Source of the DNA: Bacillota bacterium
GTDB taxonomy: Bacteria > Bacillota > Limnochordia > DTU080
NCBI GenBank assembly: GCA_012840225.1
Contig: DULU01000055.1
Coordinates: 1 to 32,535, forward strand
DNA length: 32,535 bases
Direction: 5' to 3'
The notes beneath the pieces are model-generated. The model was not told the DNA's origin, searched no databases, and saw nothing but the letters and a program-made list of their open reading frames with translations. The position numbers and the translations under genes are program-made. Positions 17,301 to 26,120 of this stretch are shown piece after piece. The stretch's first letter is position 1. Each line of letters begins with the position of its first letter.

Positions 17301-18281
17301 GCGGGCAAACACTTTTTGCCTTAAGCCGGCGATCACTTTTTTGGCGCTGTCCCGTAAGGTCTGCACCTGCTCCAACAGTTTCTGGTCGACCTCCAGGCCG
17401 ACATCGGCTTTCCTGCTTCGCCTGGCCGGGCGGAAGCTCACGGCGGAGAGGGCCGCCTTGATCTCGTCCCAGCTTCTGTCGTGTTTCAGCATCAGCTCCA
17501 GATCCGCCAGTTGGCTGAGGTCGCTGTCCAAGGGCTCCAGGTAATGCCCCGGGCCGCCTATTTGGGCCGCCAGGCGGCGGGCAGTGAGGAGTTCCGCCCG
17601 GGCTTTCTCCACTTCAGCTCTGGCCTGCTCTTTCACCGGCGGCCACCAGGGTGTCTCTTCCAGGCGACCGGCCAAAGCTTCTCCATAAGCGCGCCTGGTG
17701 TCAGCGAGCCATTTCTCCGGCCACACCTGGCTGCCGGCGAAATCATATAAGCGCAGGATCAGCCGGCGCAGCCGCTCACCGCCCCGGTCGCTGTAATTGT
17801 CCATAAGCTGGTAGAAGGGCGTACCGGGATCACCCTGGCGATAGCACTCCTCCAGCACCTGCCCCAGCACTTCCCGCTTCAGCAGCCGGTCTTCCGCTTC
17901 ATCCAGCACCTGAAAAGAGGGATCCAGATCAAGGCGATAATAGTAATTATGCAACACCCATAGGCAAAAGGCGTGCAGGGTGGAAATATGCGCTCCGGGC
18001 AAAAGGGTGAGCTGCCTGGAAAAGCGACCGCCTTCATCGGCCACCAGGCGCCTCTCTTCCAGGGCGGCGGCAATTCGTTCCCTCATTTCCAGAGCGGCCG
18101 CCTCGGTGAAAGTGACCACCAGGAGGCGGTCGATATCGCAGCCGGCCTCTATCACTTTGCGGATAACCCTCTCCACCAAAACCGCCGTTTTTCCGGAGCC
18201 GGCGGCGGCGGAGACCAAAAGACCGCTTTTGTCCTTCCAGATCGCCTTCCTTTGGGCATCCGTCCATTTGACCTCAGCCAT
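14295..18281 (-). CDS. addA: ATP-dependent helicase/nuclease subunit A
   Basis: This 1328-residue UvrD-type helicase with a C-terminal RecB-family nuclease forms the AddAB complex, which resects double-strand breaks for recombination. Motifs in order: TDAQRKAIW Q-motif, Walker A SAAAGSGKT (24-32), motif II FCDEYQD, motif III VGDVKQSIYRFR, helicase motif SIHKSKGLEFP, motif VI-like VAMTRARERL, and the nuclease centre GVVDCIFEEPDG...LLDFKTDR. It is about 100 residues longer than common AddA proteins. The excess sits in three low-complexity insertions: an acidic Asp/Gly/Val run between motifs II and III, a Glu/Gly/Ala-rich run near 16440-16590, and a Pro/Ala/Glu/Thr run near 15090-15180. ATG 18281 has AGGAAG about 9 bases upstream. 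It follows addB after 44 bases. Confidence 0.96.
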   Translation of the reverse strand: MAEVKWTDAQRKAIWKDKSGLLVSAAAGSGKTAVLVERVIRKVIEAGCDIDRLLVVTFTEAAALEMRERIAAALEERRLVADEGGRFSRQLTLLPGAHISTLHAFCLWVLHNYYYRLDLDPSFQVLDEAEDRLLKREVLGQVLEECYRQGDPGTPFYQLMDNYSDRGGERLRRLILRLYDFAGSQVWPEKWLADTRRAYGEALAGRLEETPWWPPVKEQARAEVEKARAELLTARRLAAQIGGPGHYLEPLDSDLSQLADLELMLKHDRSWDEIKAALSAVSFRPARRSRKADVGLEVDQKLLEQVQTLRDSAKKVIAGLRQKVFARPAAEELELIRRTEVPVAALIELVEGFAAKYAEVKKERSLVNFSDLERLCLELFRHPASTPGRLIPGETALELRAFFQEVFCDEYQDINPVQDAIFTLLTGLGDEVNGDDEVDGSEVNAGDAVDADGGEAARRRLPFFVVGDVKQSIYRFRLAEPAIFLNRSEKAENSPDWLMIHLAENFRCRRRVIEGVNDLFRAVMSREMGGVVYDERAALIYAAPYPPYPEEEPPVELFLLEGDPAHYAASGEGAEQAGEESGEELTGAADSETGMDGAGGVDGTAGGMAEMEASALEAAFVARYIKNLVARKTMIFDRRAGEHRLLTYGDIAVLLRATNVKAAQFAEVFQAEGVPLYTESGSGYFQAPEVEIMLALLAVIDNPRQDIPLAGVLRSPLVGLSAADLLAIRRSLPVGEFYEAVRKRAAVADTLGQKLHRFLLRLDRWRTQARRGSLSDLIWGIYTETAFYDYVGGWPHPEQRQANLRALYERARQFGRFSRQGLSRFLDFVADLRQNGEDLATPPALSAEGNVVRLMSIHKSKGLEFPVVIVAGLGSPFNMQDTMGAMLFERDLGLGAQYMNAARRTKTATLPNLAVKEAIRRAALSEEMRVLYVAMTRARERLVLVGTVADLEGKLHKWRQVGEIGLPGDEDGPSADRAGRPAFWAVGARSYLDWLMPVLTRKDGLVPELLATTKAAKFTGEDRQRHWRVHLLPQGLPTEGLPAGSPAAEPSAESTAEPTAEPTAKPAFPDFPMEKFRWRYPHAEAATLPVKTSVTGLKRSWLAAASGDDNPGYDLYPAYRLRLPQFLGTAGGTHAGTVTHLLLQHLPPEREYTAPELASFLAEMVARSLLTAEDARAVDQAAVLNFLKSPIGRRRQAAAQAGRRVFRELPFMVAVPARRLSLGTSTEEVFLQGVVDCIFEEPDGWVLLDFKTDRFPGLNRAAMAEAALKTYGLQLVLYRRALRQVMDCRIKESYIYLLTPGIAVPVPETLSLSPDEQADGYQQAELPM

Positions 18282-18325
18282 CTTGTTTACTTCCTGTTCC
18301 CTAAAAAATTTGCCTATCCGGGCGG

Positions 18326-21300
18326 CTAAATTTCTCCTGAGCCGGCTTCCTGTACCGACTCCGGGCGCCCGGCATAGGCATCCAGATACCGGTAACTATT
18401 CCCGGCAAAGCGGATGTCGAAAAAGCACACCTGATGATAGGGGCAATAGGTGCAGGCCGACTCGCCGGGGCCATAACGATAAGGTCTGATGTGCGCCTCG
18501 CCCAGGAGAAGGCTTTGGCCGATGGCGGCGACAGTCTTCTCCACCGCCTGCAGCAAGGCCTGAAGCTGCTCTTCGCTCAGGGTATATTGACTTTTGGCGG
18601 GAGTGCCGTCCCGCCGCAGCCTGGCGGGAATCAAGAGCCCCGTCCCTTCGCTATCGCTCAGCGCAATCACCGTGGGATCGCCCACCGTCAAACCCGATAG
18701 GCGGAGCGCCCTGAGCAGCTTCTCTTCCAGGTCGGCCTCATCGAGCGGCACGTTTTCCTCCACCCAGGGCTCATATACATTGAAATAATAAAACCCGGCC
18801 GGCCGCACGGCCTGTATGTTTTTTTCCGCCAGCCGGCCGGACCGGCCTGTCTCGCCGACACCCGGCACAGGGCTGCTTTGCATATGCATTGTCAAAAGAC
18901 CGCGCTTTATACACTCCAGGGCCGTCAGCAGATAGACCGGAAGCTGCAGGCGCAGGCCGTAATGCATATCGCTGTATCTGAAGGCGGCCGTACTGCCTTT
19001 ATAGTCGATCACCCGGCAATAGAGGACTCCTCCCGCCACGGCGACATCGATGCGGTCGATGCGCCCTTCCAAACAAAGCTCCAGACCGCCGGGAAGCGTC
19101 AGGCGACCGGCGGCCGGCACCTCTTGGCTCCGGCTCCCGAAGGTCCCGAAGGAAAACTCCGTGGCCACCGGACGGAACGAGCTCTTCTGCCAATGCTGCA
19201 ACAGCGCTTTGATGGCGAGATTAAGGGTCTGCTTGATGCGCTGCACCATATATTGATGCCCGGCACTGGACAAAAACACCTCATGGCGTAGCCGGGGCGC
19301 CTCTTTGTCCACAATCTGCTCCGCCAAAGCCATAGCCTCATCAGGGAGGGGGACATATCCCGGGTCCTGCTCCGCCCTTTTCATGATGTATCTCACCAGC
19401 CGGTGCAGAGTCTCATGCACCAGGCGGCCCACATCGGTATGCTCAATCCTATAAACTTCCCTTTGGTCGAGCCGCAGGATGTATTGGGCGAAATGGCGGA
19501 AGGGACAGGCCGCCATCACTTCCAGGCGGGACACTGCCGCCTTCAGTCTCCGGCCGGCGCTAAGCTCATCCGCCAGGCCGGGCACGAGACCAGCCTCATT
19601 GGTGAAAGAGAGGGAGGAGAGGATATGATTTATACTCTCATCGCCCAAAGAGCGGAGGAAATTGACGGCGGCACTGGGCTCACCCAGGCCGCGCCTTTTT
19701 ACCAGATCGGCCGCCAGCTGCCGGGGAGAGGTATAGTCCTCCATCTCCTCACCGACCACTCTCACCTGCGCCCCCGGGAAGATAGCCTGGAGGCGCTGGA
19801 AAAATGGAGAAGGAGCAGCGGCCCGGCCGTCGTCCCCGGCTTGCGTATAACTGACCCACAACAGCTCGGAAGCCCTGGTTAAGGCGATATAGCACAGATA
19901 TTCCTCATGCCACAGCCGGCGCGGCTTGGTCGGAGGCAGGCTGAAGCCGCGTTCCGCCAAAAGGCGCCGCTCCATATCGGTGAGCACAGGATCGTCTTCC
20001 CCGGGCAGAGGGAAGAATTTGTCATTCAGGCCGAGGAGGTATACCGCCCGCAGCTCTGGCTGGCGGGAGCGATCGACGGCTCCTATCAGCACCTGGTCCG
20101 CCGTGGGCGGGATCAGACCCATCTCCAGGCTCTCCAGTCCGGTTTCGATGATCCTCCGGAATTCGCCGGGAGAGACGGGATACGCGCCGCCTACGGCCAC
20201 CAGCTGTTCCAGCAAATCGACCAGCTTCTCCCAGACCTGCTGATGGAGCTGGGCTTCGGCAGCCCGGCCCTCCTCGCGGGCGGCAGTCACCCATTCCTCC
20301 AGGCGGGCGCGCAAGTCCACCTTTTCATAAAAATGATATATAGCTTCCGCTCCCCGGGCGACCGTCAGCTCCCCCGACCGGAAGCAATCGAGAGGGGCCA
20401 AGGCCAACATCACCCGCAGCCGCGCCTGATCCGGCTCTACGGCTCCCGGCGACATGGTGCCTGGTGCCACAGTACCCGGCCAGGGTTCCGCCTGTGTCCA
20501 GGCTTTGCCGGTGAGGCCGAAGCGCAAAGCCAGGTTTTCCAGCACGTCGGCTTCATCCCTGGTGACGGGCAGCAAATCGGTTTTCAGGCAGCGCAATATA
20601 TCTTTGGTATCGTTGTGGTTGGCCACGGCGGCGAGCGCCGATCTGGTCAGCTCCACCGCCGGATGATGGGCCACCGGCCGGCGGCGGTCGATAAAATATG
20701 GTATACCATAATCGGTGAAGACCGCGGAGATCAGATCGTCATATGGCTCCAGGTGGCGCACAATGACGGCCATTTCTCTGAATCTATAGTCATAATCCCG
20801 GCAGAGCCTGATAATATCCCGGGCGACCGCTTCCACCTCAGCGCGGCGGTTGGCGGCGGCTACCAGCCGGATGGCGGACACCGCTCCTTCATAAGCGGCC
20901 GGCGGCACGGCGGTGAACTGTTCCGCCACATGCTCCAGCTCGGCCTGCTTAAAGCGGGGCGCTTTCCGGGAAAGGATCAGGGGTGGAGCCAGGGGGGTGC
21001 CGCAAGCCTCGGCCATGGCCTTAATGTGCCCGGCGCTTTCGGCCGCCTGCACGAAAGCTCTGTCGGCTTTGGTGGCTGAGCCGGGAGCGGCGAAAGCACC
21101 CGGCGGCAGGCATAAAGCCACATGCACTTCGGCCGCCGCCTGCATCAGCGCCCGCAGAAAACGATATTCCTGCACTGTGAAGCTGGAAAAGCCGTCGATC
21201 CACACTCTGGCCGACCGGATAAACCCGGAAGCGGGGAGCGCCTCGGCCGCCATCTGCAGATAATCGTCGCTGTTGGTATGGTCGGCGGCCACCGCCCGGC

Positions 21301-21796
21301 GAAACTCGGCCCAAATCAGGCTTAAGTCGGCCAGTTTGAGACCGACCGCCCCTTGATGAGCGGCGGCCAGGCGGCCCAACTCTTCCGGATCATGCCCATA
21401 CTGGGCAAGCTCACGCAGAGCGGCTTCCAGAGCGACCACAAAACCCGGTTGGCGGGCCGCCCGGTGGAAGACCCGCAACCGGCTTTCATGCTTCTGCAGC
21501 AGCATGCGCAACAACATGTGGCGGCCGAGCGGGGTCAGGGCCGGACGGGCCAACCCGCCGGTCTCCGCCAGGATGCGCAAAGCCAGCCGGGAGAAGCCCA
21601 TCACATACAAACGGCAAAAGCCCTTGCGGGAGAGCGAACGGGCCAGCGCCGCCTCCATCTGGAAAGTGGCCTGCTCCGGAACGATATATATCAAAGGAGG
21701 ACCGATAGGCTGCTCTTCCAGGGCAGAACGGATCTCCTCCAGGCAGGTATGGGTCTTACCGGTGCCGGCCCGGCCGATGATGAAGCGCAGGGACAT
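18326..21796 (-). CDS. addB: ATP-dependent helicase/nuclease subunit B
   Basis: This 1156-residue partner of AddA carries the second nuclease and the Fe-S domain. A Walker A GRAGTGKT lies at 8-15. The nuclease motif reads GRIDRIDVAVAGG followed by RVIDYKGS. The four iron-sulphur cysteines are one in MAACPFRHFAQYIL and three in CTYCPYHQVCFFD (C-x2-C-x5-C) near the C-terminus, the arrangement seen in Bacillus AddB. The length fits the family. A short Pro/Gly insertion (EPWPGTVAPGTMSPG, encoded near 20435-20490) interrupts the middle. It is preceded by the FecR-domain gene with 40 bases between, and followed by addA. The ribosome site is weak (AGGAGA about 13 bases away), so translation may depend on the upstream gene. 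Confidence 0.95.
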   Translation of the reverse strand: MSLRFIIGRAGTGKTHTCLEEIRSALEEQPIGPPLIYIVPEQATFQMEAALARSLSRKGFCRLYVMGFSRLALRILAETGGLARPALTPLGRHMLLRMLLQKHESRLRVFHRAARQPGFVVALEAALRELAQYGHDPEELGRLAAAHQGAVGLKLADLSLIWAEFRRAVAADHTNSDDYLQMAAEALPASGFIRSARVWIDGFSSFTVQEYRFLRALMQAAAEVHVALCLPPGAFAAPGSATKADRAFVQAAESAGHIKAMAEACGTPLAPPLILSRKAPRFKQAELEHVAEQFTAVPPAAYEGAVSAIRLVAAANRRAEVEAVARDIIRLCRDYDYRFREMAVIVRHLEPYDDLISAVFTDYGIPYFIDRRRPVAHHPAVELTRSALAAVANHNDTKDILRCLKTDLLPVTRDEADVLENLALRFGLTGKAWTQAEPWPGTVAPGTMSPGAVEPDQARLRVMLALAPLDCFRSGELTVARGAEAIYHFYEKVDLRARLEEWVTAAREEGRAAEAQLHQQVWEKLVDLLEQLVAVGGAYPVSPGEFRRIIETGLESLEMGLIPPTADQVLIGAVDRSRQPELRAVYLLGLNDKFFPLPGEDDPVLTDMERRLLAERGFSLPPTKPRRLWHEEYLCYIALTRASELLWVSYTQAGDDGRAAAPSPFFQRLQAIFPGAQVRVVGEEMEDYTSPRQLAADLVKRRGLGEPSAAVNFLRSLGDESINHILSSLSFTNEAGLVPGLADELSAGRRLKAAVSRLEVMAACPFRHFAQYILRLDQREVYRIEHTDVGRLVHETLHRLVRYIMKRAEQDPGYVPLPDEAMALAEQIVDKEAPRLRHEVFLSSAGHQYMVQRIKQTLNLAIKALLQHWQKSSFRPVATEFSFGTFGSRSQEVPAAGRLTLPGGLELCLEGRIDRIDVAVAGGVLYCRVIDYKGSTAAFRYSDMHYGLRLQLPVYLLTALECIKRGLLTMHMQSSPVPGVGETGRSGRLAEKNIQAVRPAGFYYFNVYEPWVEENVPLDEADLEEKLLRALRLSGLTVGDPTVIALSDSEGTGLLIPARLRRDGTPAKSQYTLSEEQLQALLQAVEKTVAAIGQSLLLGEAHIRPYRYGPGESACTYCPYHQVCFFDIRFAGNSYRYLDAYAGRPESVQEAGSGEI

Positions 21797-21836
21797 GACG
21801 CCGCAACAGTCTCCTATCTCGCTTATGTTACCTTTT

Positions 21837-23603
21837 TCAGTGTCTGGCCAAATTGCGCACCCAGGTCAACGACAGCTTCGCCGGGTCCACGTCCTCCGGC
21901 CGGCCGGGAGCGCCGCTGCCCCGGCTTTCGCTTTGTTTCAGGCGCTCTACCTGCCTCGTTCCCCACCTGTTTACGAAAAAGGCCTGTCCCTGCAGCACCG
22001 TCAGGCGGGTGGTATATATATCGGTGAAGCCGAAGGCGGCGAAGATCGCCTCACCGGCCGTGGACATACTTGTCTGCCTTTGAGCGGTTTCCACCTGCAC
22101 CAGGTAGGCGCCATCCAGCGTGGAGATCAAACCGTTGGGAGTGAGCACTTCAGTATAGGCGACCAGGGAATGGATATCGACATACACCTCGCCGGTATAT
22201 ATCCTGGCCTCAATGACAAACCCGTTGGGATGGGCCACCTCCACCCTTTTGCTCAGATCCAACATCGTCTCTTCGTTGATCAACAAAACGCTGCCGTCAC
22301 TCAAGATCAGTCGGGCACCGGATCTGTCCCTGGTACGGAGGCAATCCCCTTCATATATGGCGAGGGGCCAGGCGGCCTCTTCCCACTCCTCGGCCGTCTT
22401 TTTCTTTATTTCCACGAGCCCGCGGGCTTCATCGAGCAGAGCGAAGGCTCCGGGCGCTATCAATCTTTCCAGATCCTTTGCGGTATATATAGGAACTTTA
22501 ATACCAGCAATTTCCGCGGCCTGGCCGGAGTCCTTTTTCTCGCTTTCCGCTTTGCTGTCGGCAGCGGGTTTCTTCTCCGTTGTGACCGGCAGGAGAGGAA
22601 TGGCAGTTGGTTCGTCGGCCTGGCTGCCCAAAATTCCATCAGCCGGCTGGGGCTCCGGCTTGGTCTGGTCGGGCGTCGTGCCCGAAGGCGGCGGCGTCAG
22701 GCTTTCAGGCGCTGTGCTTTCCGTTCCTCCGCTTTCCGGACCACCGCCATCCGGCTCGGCACCTTCCGGCCCGCCGTTTTCCCTCGGCGCTTCGGCATCG
22801 TCGCCCTGATCAGCCTCTTCTTTCTGCATCTCTTTCTCAAACTCTTCCGCCCAAGCCAATCCCAGTTCGTCCGGGCTAAAGGTTACCGGCGATGTCGGAG
22901 CTGTATTTCTGGTCGCTTCACTTAACTGCCCGGCTCCCACCAGCATGGACCCCAAGGAGTTAAACCAGTTGACCAAACCTTTTAATACCGCCAAAGTGGA
23001 ACGGAAAGAATACATCCGCTTCCAGGTGTCGAAGTTATAGGGCGGAATGCGATCTACGGAAAACAGAGTGGTCGCAATGGTGCGCAAGCTGAACTCAGTG
23101 CCCCGGATGGTGGCCACGGCATCGGGCGTCTCAAATTCCAGCGTCGTCTTCTGGGGATTCACCCGGCTGAAAATATCGCCCAAAAAGAGACGCAGGCGGG
23201 TGACGACGCCCGTCCTTTTGGACGGGTCCAACACCTTGACAATCTCCAGCATAGTGTCCTGGTTGAGAAACACCTCGCTGCCGTCCTGAAAGAGGATGGC
23301 CGCTTTGGCACCGCGCTGGGTGCGCACCCTGTCGCCAAGATATAATGGCATGGGAGCGACGGCCTCCACCCAGGAGCCCTTCCCCTGCCTTTGTACCTCC
23401 ACCTTGTTGACCACTGTGGTAAGGGTGGCCATCAGCTCGGCGGTCTCCGCCCCGGCAGCGGCCGGAGCGGCGGCAGCCTGCGCCCCGACTACCGGGATGA
23501 AGAGGAGGAGGAGAAAAACCATGACTAGAACCGGCAAAAGAGGTAACAGCACACCGCCGGCACCAACCGGCGCCTGCACCAAACGACGAGAGGCAGAAGG
23601 CAT
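21837..23603 (-). CDS. Secreted protein with two FecR domains
   Basis: The 588-residue protein has an N-terminal signal (hydrophobic about 18-40, cleavage near VGAQA) and two FecR-like beta-helical domains. The first, about 60-190, includes LYLGDRVRTQRGAKAAILFQDGSEV and DAVATIRGTEF. The second, about 385-510, includes IYEGDCLRTRDRSGARLILSDGSVL. Between them is a Pro/Glu/Gly/Thr-rich linker from roughly 265 to 350. FecR domains of this kind occur in exported proteins that bind polymers or the wall, often without any FecA partner; signalling is not implied here. ATG 23603 is chosen: AGGGAG lies 9 bases upstream and it gives a clean signal peptide. An in-frame ATG at 23654 has no ribosome site. 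The gene lies 40 bases upstream of addB, an unexpected neighbour. Confidence 0.82.
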   Translation of the reverse strand: MPSASRRLVQAPVGAGGVLLPLLPVLVMVFLLLLFIPVVGAQAAAAPAAAGAETAELMATLTTVVNKVEVQRQGKGSWVEAVAPMPLYLGDRVRTQRGAKAAILFQDGSEVFLNQDTMLEIVKVLDPSKRTGVVTRLRLFLGDIFSRVNPQKTTLEFETPDAVATIRGTEFSLRTIATTLFSVDRIPPYNFDTWKRMYSFRSTLAVLKGLVNWFNSLGSMLVGAGQLSEATRNTAPTSPVTFSPDELGLAWAEEFEKEMQKEEADQGDDAEAPRENGGPEGAEPDGGGPESGGTESTAPESLTPPPSGTTPDQTKPEPQPADGILGSQADEPTAIPLLPVTTEKKPAADSKAESEKKDSGQAAEIAGIKVPIYTAKDLERLIAPGAFALLDEARGLVEIKKKTAEEWEEAAWPLAIYEGDCLRTRDRSGARLILSDGSVLLINEETMLDLSKRVEVAHPNGFVIEARIYTGEVYVDIHSLVAYTEVLTPNGLISTLDGAYLVQVETAQRQTSMSTAGEAIFAAFGFTDIYTTRLTVLQGQAFFVNRWGTRQVERLKQSESRGSGAPGRPEDVDPAKLSLTWVRNLARH

Positions 23604-23698
23604 GACAGACAACTCCCTTATTTCAGGCGACAATGACCGGCGCATCACCATCATCCGGCACCGCCATTCTCTTTGGCGGCCTCTCCTTTTTCATCCAT

Positions 23699-24634
23699 TC
23701 ACCGGGAAGGTAGGAAGTTCCTGGTAGTCTCTTTGGTAAATTGGCCTCCGGCGGAGAAAAGGCGGCGGCTGCGGAAATAGTGCAGCACGATCATGCCGGA
23801 AATGGCCAGTATGGTGCCGGCGATCTGCCTGGTGGTCATGATCTCGCCGAATATCAACCATCCGCCGCCGATGGCCACCAGCGGCGCGAGGAGCGAGAAG
23901 GATCTGGCGATCCAGGCCGGAAAACTGGCCAGCGCATAATAATAGGCCAACAACCCTAAGGACTCCTTAGCTCCGAGAGCCAGCACCCCCAAAAGCGCCA
24001 AAGGTGCCGCGAGCTCCGACAAGCCCGGCCAGGCGCCGTTGAGCAGAAGGACCAGGCCCAGGCATACCGAAGCGGTGGCGGTGTTAAACCAGGCCACAGC
24101 CGGCTGCCATAACATGCCGAGGCCATATTTGATAATCAGCGCATTTACGGCCAACAAAAGCCCGGCCAGGAGCAAATAGAGATGACCGATGGAGATGTGC
24201 GCCAGATCCTTGATGGATATATCCGTCACGCATAATATGCCGGCCAGCATCATCATCCCGCCGCTGATCTCGCCGCCCCTGACCTCTTCCCGGAAGATGA
24301 GGTAGCCGAGCAGCACGCCGAAGATCAGGTCGGAGCGGACCAGCACCCCGGCTAAGGAAGCACCGCTGAGATGGACGCCGGCCACCGTCAGATAGGTCAG
24401 GGTGCTGTTGAAGATGCCGACGATCAGCCAATATGGCCAGCGCCGCCAACCGGCGGCAATTTTCGGCCAGTGCCCGGCGGCGCTGATCCAGGCGGTGAGA
24501 GTCAAATTGGCGACCACCAGAAAAGAAAAGGATAAAACCAGCGGATCGGCACTTAAGCCGACCGCCTTCATGATCAATAGCTGCGCCCCTTGGAAAAGGC
24601 CGTACACCATGCCGGCCAGCACCGGCTTCATCAT
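23699..24634 (-). CDS. EamA/DMT-family transporter
   Basis: The roughly 311-residue protein has ten hydrophobic helices in two similar halves, as in drug/metabolite transporters of the EamA type. Examples are LVLSFSFLVVANLTLTAWIS in the first half and LLAPLVAIGGGWLIFGEIM in the second. The second-half GEIMTTRQIAGTILAISGM run is characteristic. These proteins export amino acids, nucleosides or other small metabolites; the cargo cannot be told. ATG 24634 overlaps the HAD gene stop (ATGA), and no Shine-Dalgarno is seen, so translation is probably coupled to that gene. A TTG at 24649 is an alternative start. A 95-base gap with a 6-bp hairpin near 23661-23681 separates it from the FecR-domain gene. 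Confidence 0.85.
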   Translation of the reverse strand: MMKPVLAGMVYGLFQGAQLLIMKAVGLSADPLVLSFSFLVVANLTLTAWISAAGHWPKIAAGWRRWPYWLIVGIFNSTLTYLTVAGVHLSGASLAGVLVRSDLIFGVLLGYLIFREEVRGGEISGGMMMLAGILCVTDISIKDLAHISIGHLYLLLAGLLLAVNALIIKYGLGMLWQPAVAWFNTATASVCLGLVLLLNGAWPGLSELAAPLALLGVLALGAKESLGLLAYYYALASFPAWIARSFSLLAPLVAIGGGWLIFGEIMTTRQIAGTILAISGMIVLHYFRSRRLFSAGGQFTKETTRNFLPSR

Positions 24635-25329
24635 GTTTGCTGAGGACAAAGAGGGTCGTCTCCTTCACCCACCAGATCCAAAACCGGCAGCTCGTGCAGG
24701 GTGGCAATATGGTGCCGGACAGCTATACCGTCTCTCGGGCGGAAATTGGGGCCGACGGCGATGAAGTAGGCCCCGGCGGCGGTGGCGGCCGCCCCGTCCA
24801 ACCAGGAATCTCCGACCATGAAGAGACGCTGCGGTTGCCCAAGCGCTTGTCTGACGGCGAGCAAGCCGTCGGGCGCCGGCTTGAGGTGCGCCACATCGCC
24901 CCGGCAGAGCACGAGCGTAAAATAGGGCAACAGATCCCAGGAAGTGAGCGCCTTCATGGCCGAGGTTCTGGCGTTATTGGTCAGCACGGCCAACGGATGT
25001 CCGCGCCGGTGCAGCTCACCCACCGCCTCCAGGGCGCCCGGCTCGAGTGCGGCGCCGATCATCCCTTCCGTTTCGTAGGCATCGATCACTTCCCAGAGGC
25101 GGGCCGACAGATCTGCCGGCACCCCGGCCATCCCGGCGGGCAGATCCGCCAAGCGGCCCACCGGCCAGGCGGTCTGCTCCGCGGTGAGCAGCACCCCGTG
25201 GGCACGGAGACAGCCGATCACTTCCTCCCGCATGCCTTTGAAATCAATGTGGGAGGCCACCAAAGTGTTGTCCAGATCAAACACCACAGCAACCGCAGAA
25301 AAAGGCAAACTCTTCACCAGTCCACTCAC
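24631..25329 (-). CDS. HAD-superfamily hydrolase (phosphoglycolate phosphatase-like)
   Basis: The 232-residue cytoplasmic phosphatase has all four HAD motifs: the nucleophile motif VVFDLDNTLV with Asp18 and Asp20, motif II VLTNNARTS, motif III lysine in AHLKPAPDG and motif IV VGDSWLDG. A helical cap lies between motifs I and II, as in phosphoglycolate or pyrophosphate phosphatases. Substrate specificity is not predictable. The GTG start at 25329 overlaps the preceding stop (GTGA), and its own stop overlaps the EamA start. It sits inside a run of four overlapping genes. Together with two amidohydrolase-type proteins and an exporter, it may belong to a small-molecule degradation or salvage pathway, which is inference. 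Confidence 0.88.
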   Translation of the reverse strand: MSGLVKSLPFSAVAVVFDLDNTLVASHIDFKGMREEVIGCLRAHGVLLTAEQTAWPVGRLADLPAGMAGVPADLSARLWEVIDAYETEGMIGAALEPGALEAVGELHRRGHPLAVLTNNARTSAMKALTSWDLLPYFTLVLCRGDVAHLKPAPDGLLAVRQALGQPQRLFMVGDSWLDGAAATAAGAYFIAVGPNFRPRDGIAVRHHIATLHELPVLDLVGEGDDPLCPQQT

Positions 25330-26120
25330 TCTGTCTCCATCAGATTTACGTTAAGCAAACGGGCGGCATGGCGGTAGCACACATCTGCCTTCTCGTCGCC
25401 GGCCACCGGTAAAAGCTCCAGTTTGACCAGAGCGCTGCCGGCATAGGAATGCGGTGAGTGGGTGCCGAAAACCAGATGTTTGCCCCCAACCTTATCCAGA
25501 AACGACAGGGTTGCCTGGTTAAAGTGCACTTCGGTCAATGCCAGATCGACATACCACTCTTTGTCGATCAGGTCCGGCTGCAGCAGGGCATTGATGGCCG
25601 GCGTCACCCGGATGTTCTGCAGGACGATCTTGGCCGCCGGCACGGCGCGCAGGAGATATACCACATCGTCGTATTCCACAGTGCGGCCGGGATCAATGGG
25701 ATGAGCCTGCCGGGGATCCTCTAGACGATGGGGAATGCAGATCAAAAGCCCGCGCTCGGTGCAGGCCTGCACGGCTTTGACAGCCATGGCGCTCTTGAGC
25801 TCCCATCCCTGGTATTGCGGCACGAGACGCACGCCTTTCATGTTCAGCTTTTCGTGGCAATACTTTAGATCATCTTCCCACTTGACATAGGAGGGATTGA
25901 TGGTGGCGAGCGGAAAGAGCCGCCGGCTATATGGCGCCACATCTTCGGCCAGTTTCTCATTGGCCGGTTGCCCGTTCCGATGGAAGATCGCCTCCAGGGA
26001 GGAGACTGCCGCCCAGTTAATCCCATGCCGGTCCATGCGTTCCAGCATTGCGGGCGCCGTGTTATCCCACATAGAGCGGAACGGCCAGCTACCAATCCAG
26101 GCATTGAGATCAAACAGCAT
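25326..26120 (-). CDS. Amidohydrolase-like protein missing most metal ligands
   Basis: The 264-residue TIM-barrel-like protein is related to the amidohydrolase_2 group but altered at the active site. Where family members have D-x-H-x-H near the N-terminus, this reads FDLNAWIG, so both histidines are replaced (Asn6, Trp8). His131 in CIPHRLED may be kept. The next histidine position reads VLQNIRV. The usual G-x-D motif reads FGTHSPHS, with His in place of Asp. It may be a non-catalytic partner, or use different chemistry. ATG 26120 is preferred because GGGGAGG lies 9 bases upstream; GTG 26126 is too close. It starts inside the 3' end of the canonical amidohydrolase gene, which suggests that the two proteins work together. 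The residue alignment is by eye. Confidence 0.7.
   Translation of the reverse strand: MLFDLNAWIGSWPFRSMWDNTAPAMLERMDRHGINWAAVSSLEAIFHRNGQPANEKLAEDVAPYSRRLFPLATINPSYVKWEDDLKYCHEKLNMKGVRLVPQYQGWELKSAMAVKAVQACTERGLLICIPHRLEDPRQAHPIDPGRTVEYDDVVYLLRAVPAAKIVLQNIRVTPAINALLQPDLIDKEWYVDLALTEVHFNQATLSFLDKVGGKHLVFGTHSPHSYAGSALVKLELLPVAGDEKADVCYRHAARLLNVNLMETE

Noticed and set aside
16272-17324. 350-codon open frame on the + strand
   Set aside because: It is antisense to addA between its helicase motifs, with no ribosome site and no family signature.
19907-21079. 390-codon open frame on the + strand
   Set aside because: It is entirely antisense to addB, whose motifs are unambiguous on the other strand.
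21504-22925. 473-codon open frame on the + strand
   Set aside because: It spans the 5' end of addB and most of the FecR-domain gene in antisense, with Arg/Gly/Ala-rich composition and no recognisable domain.
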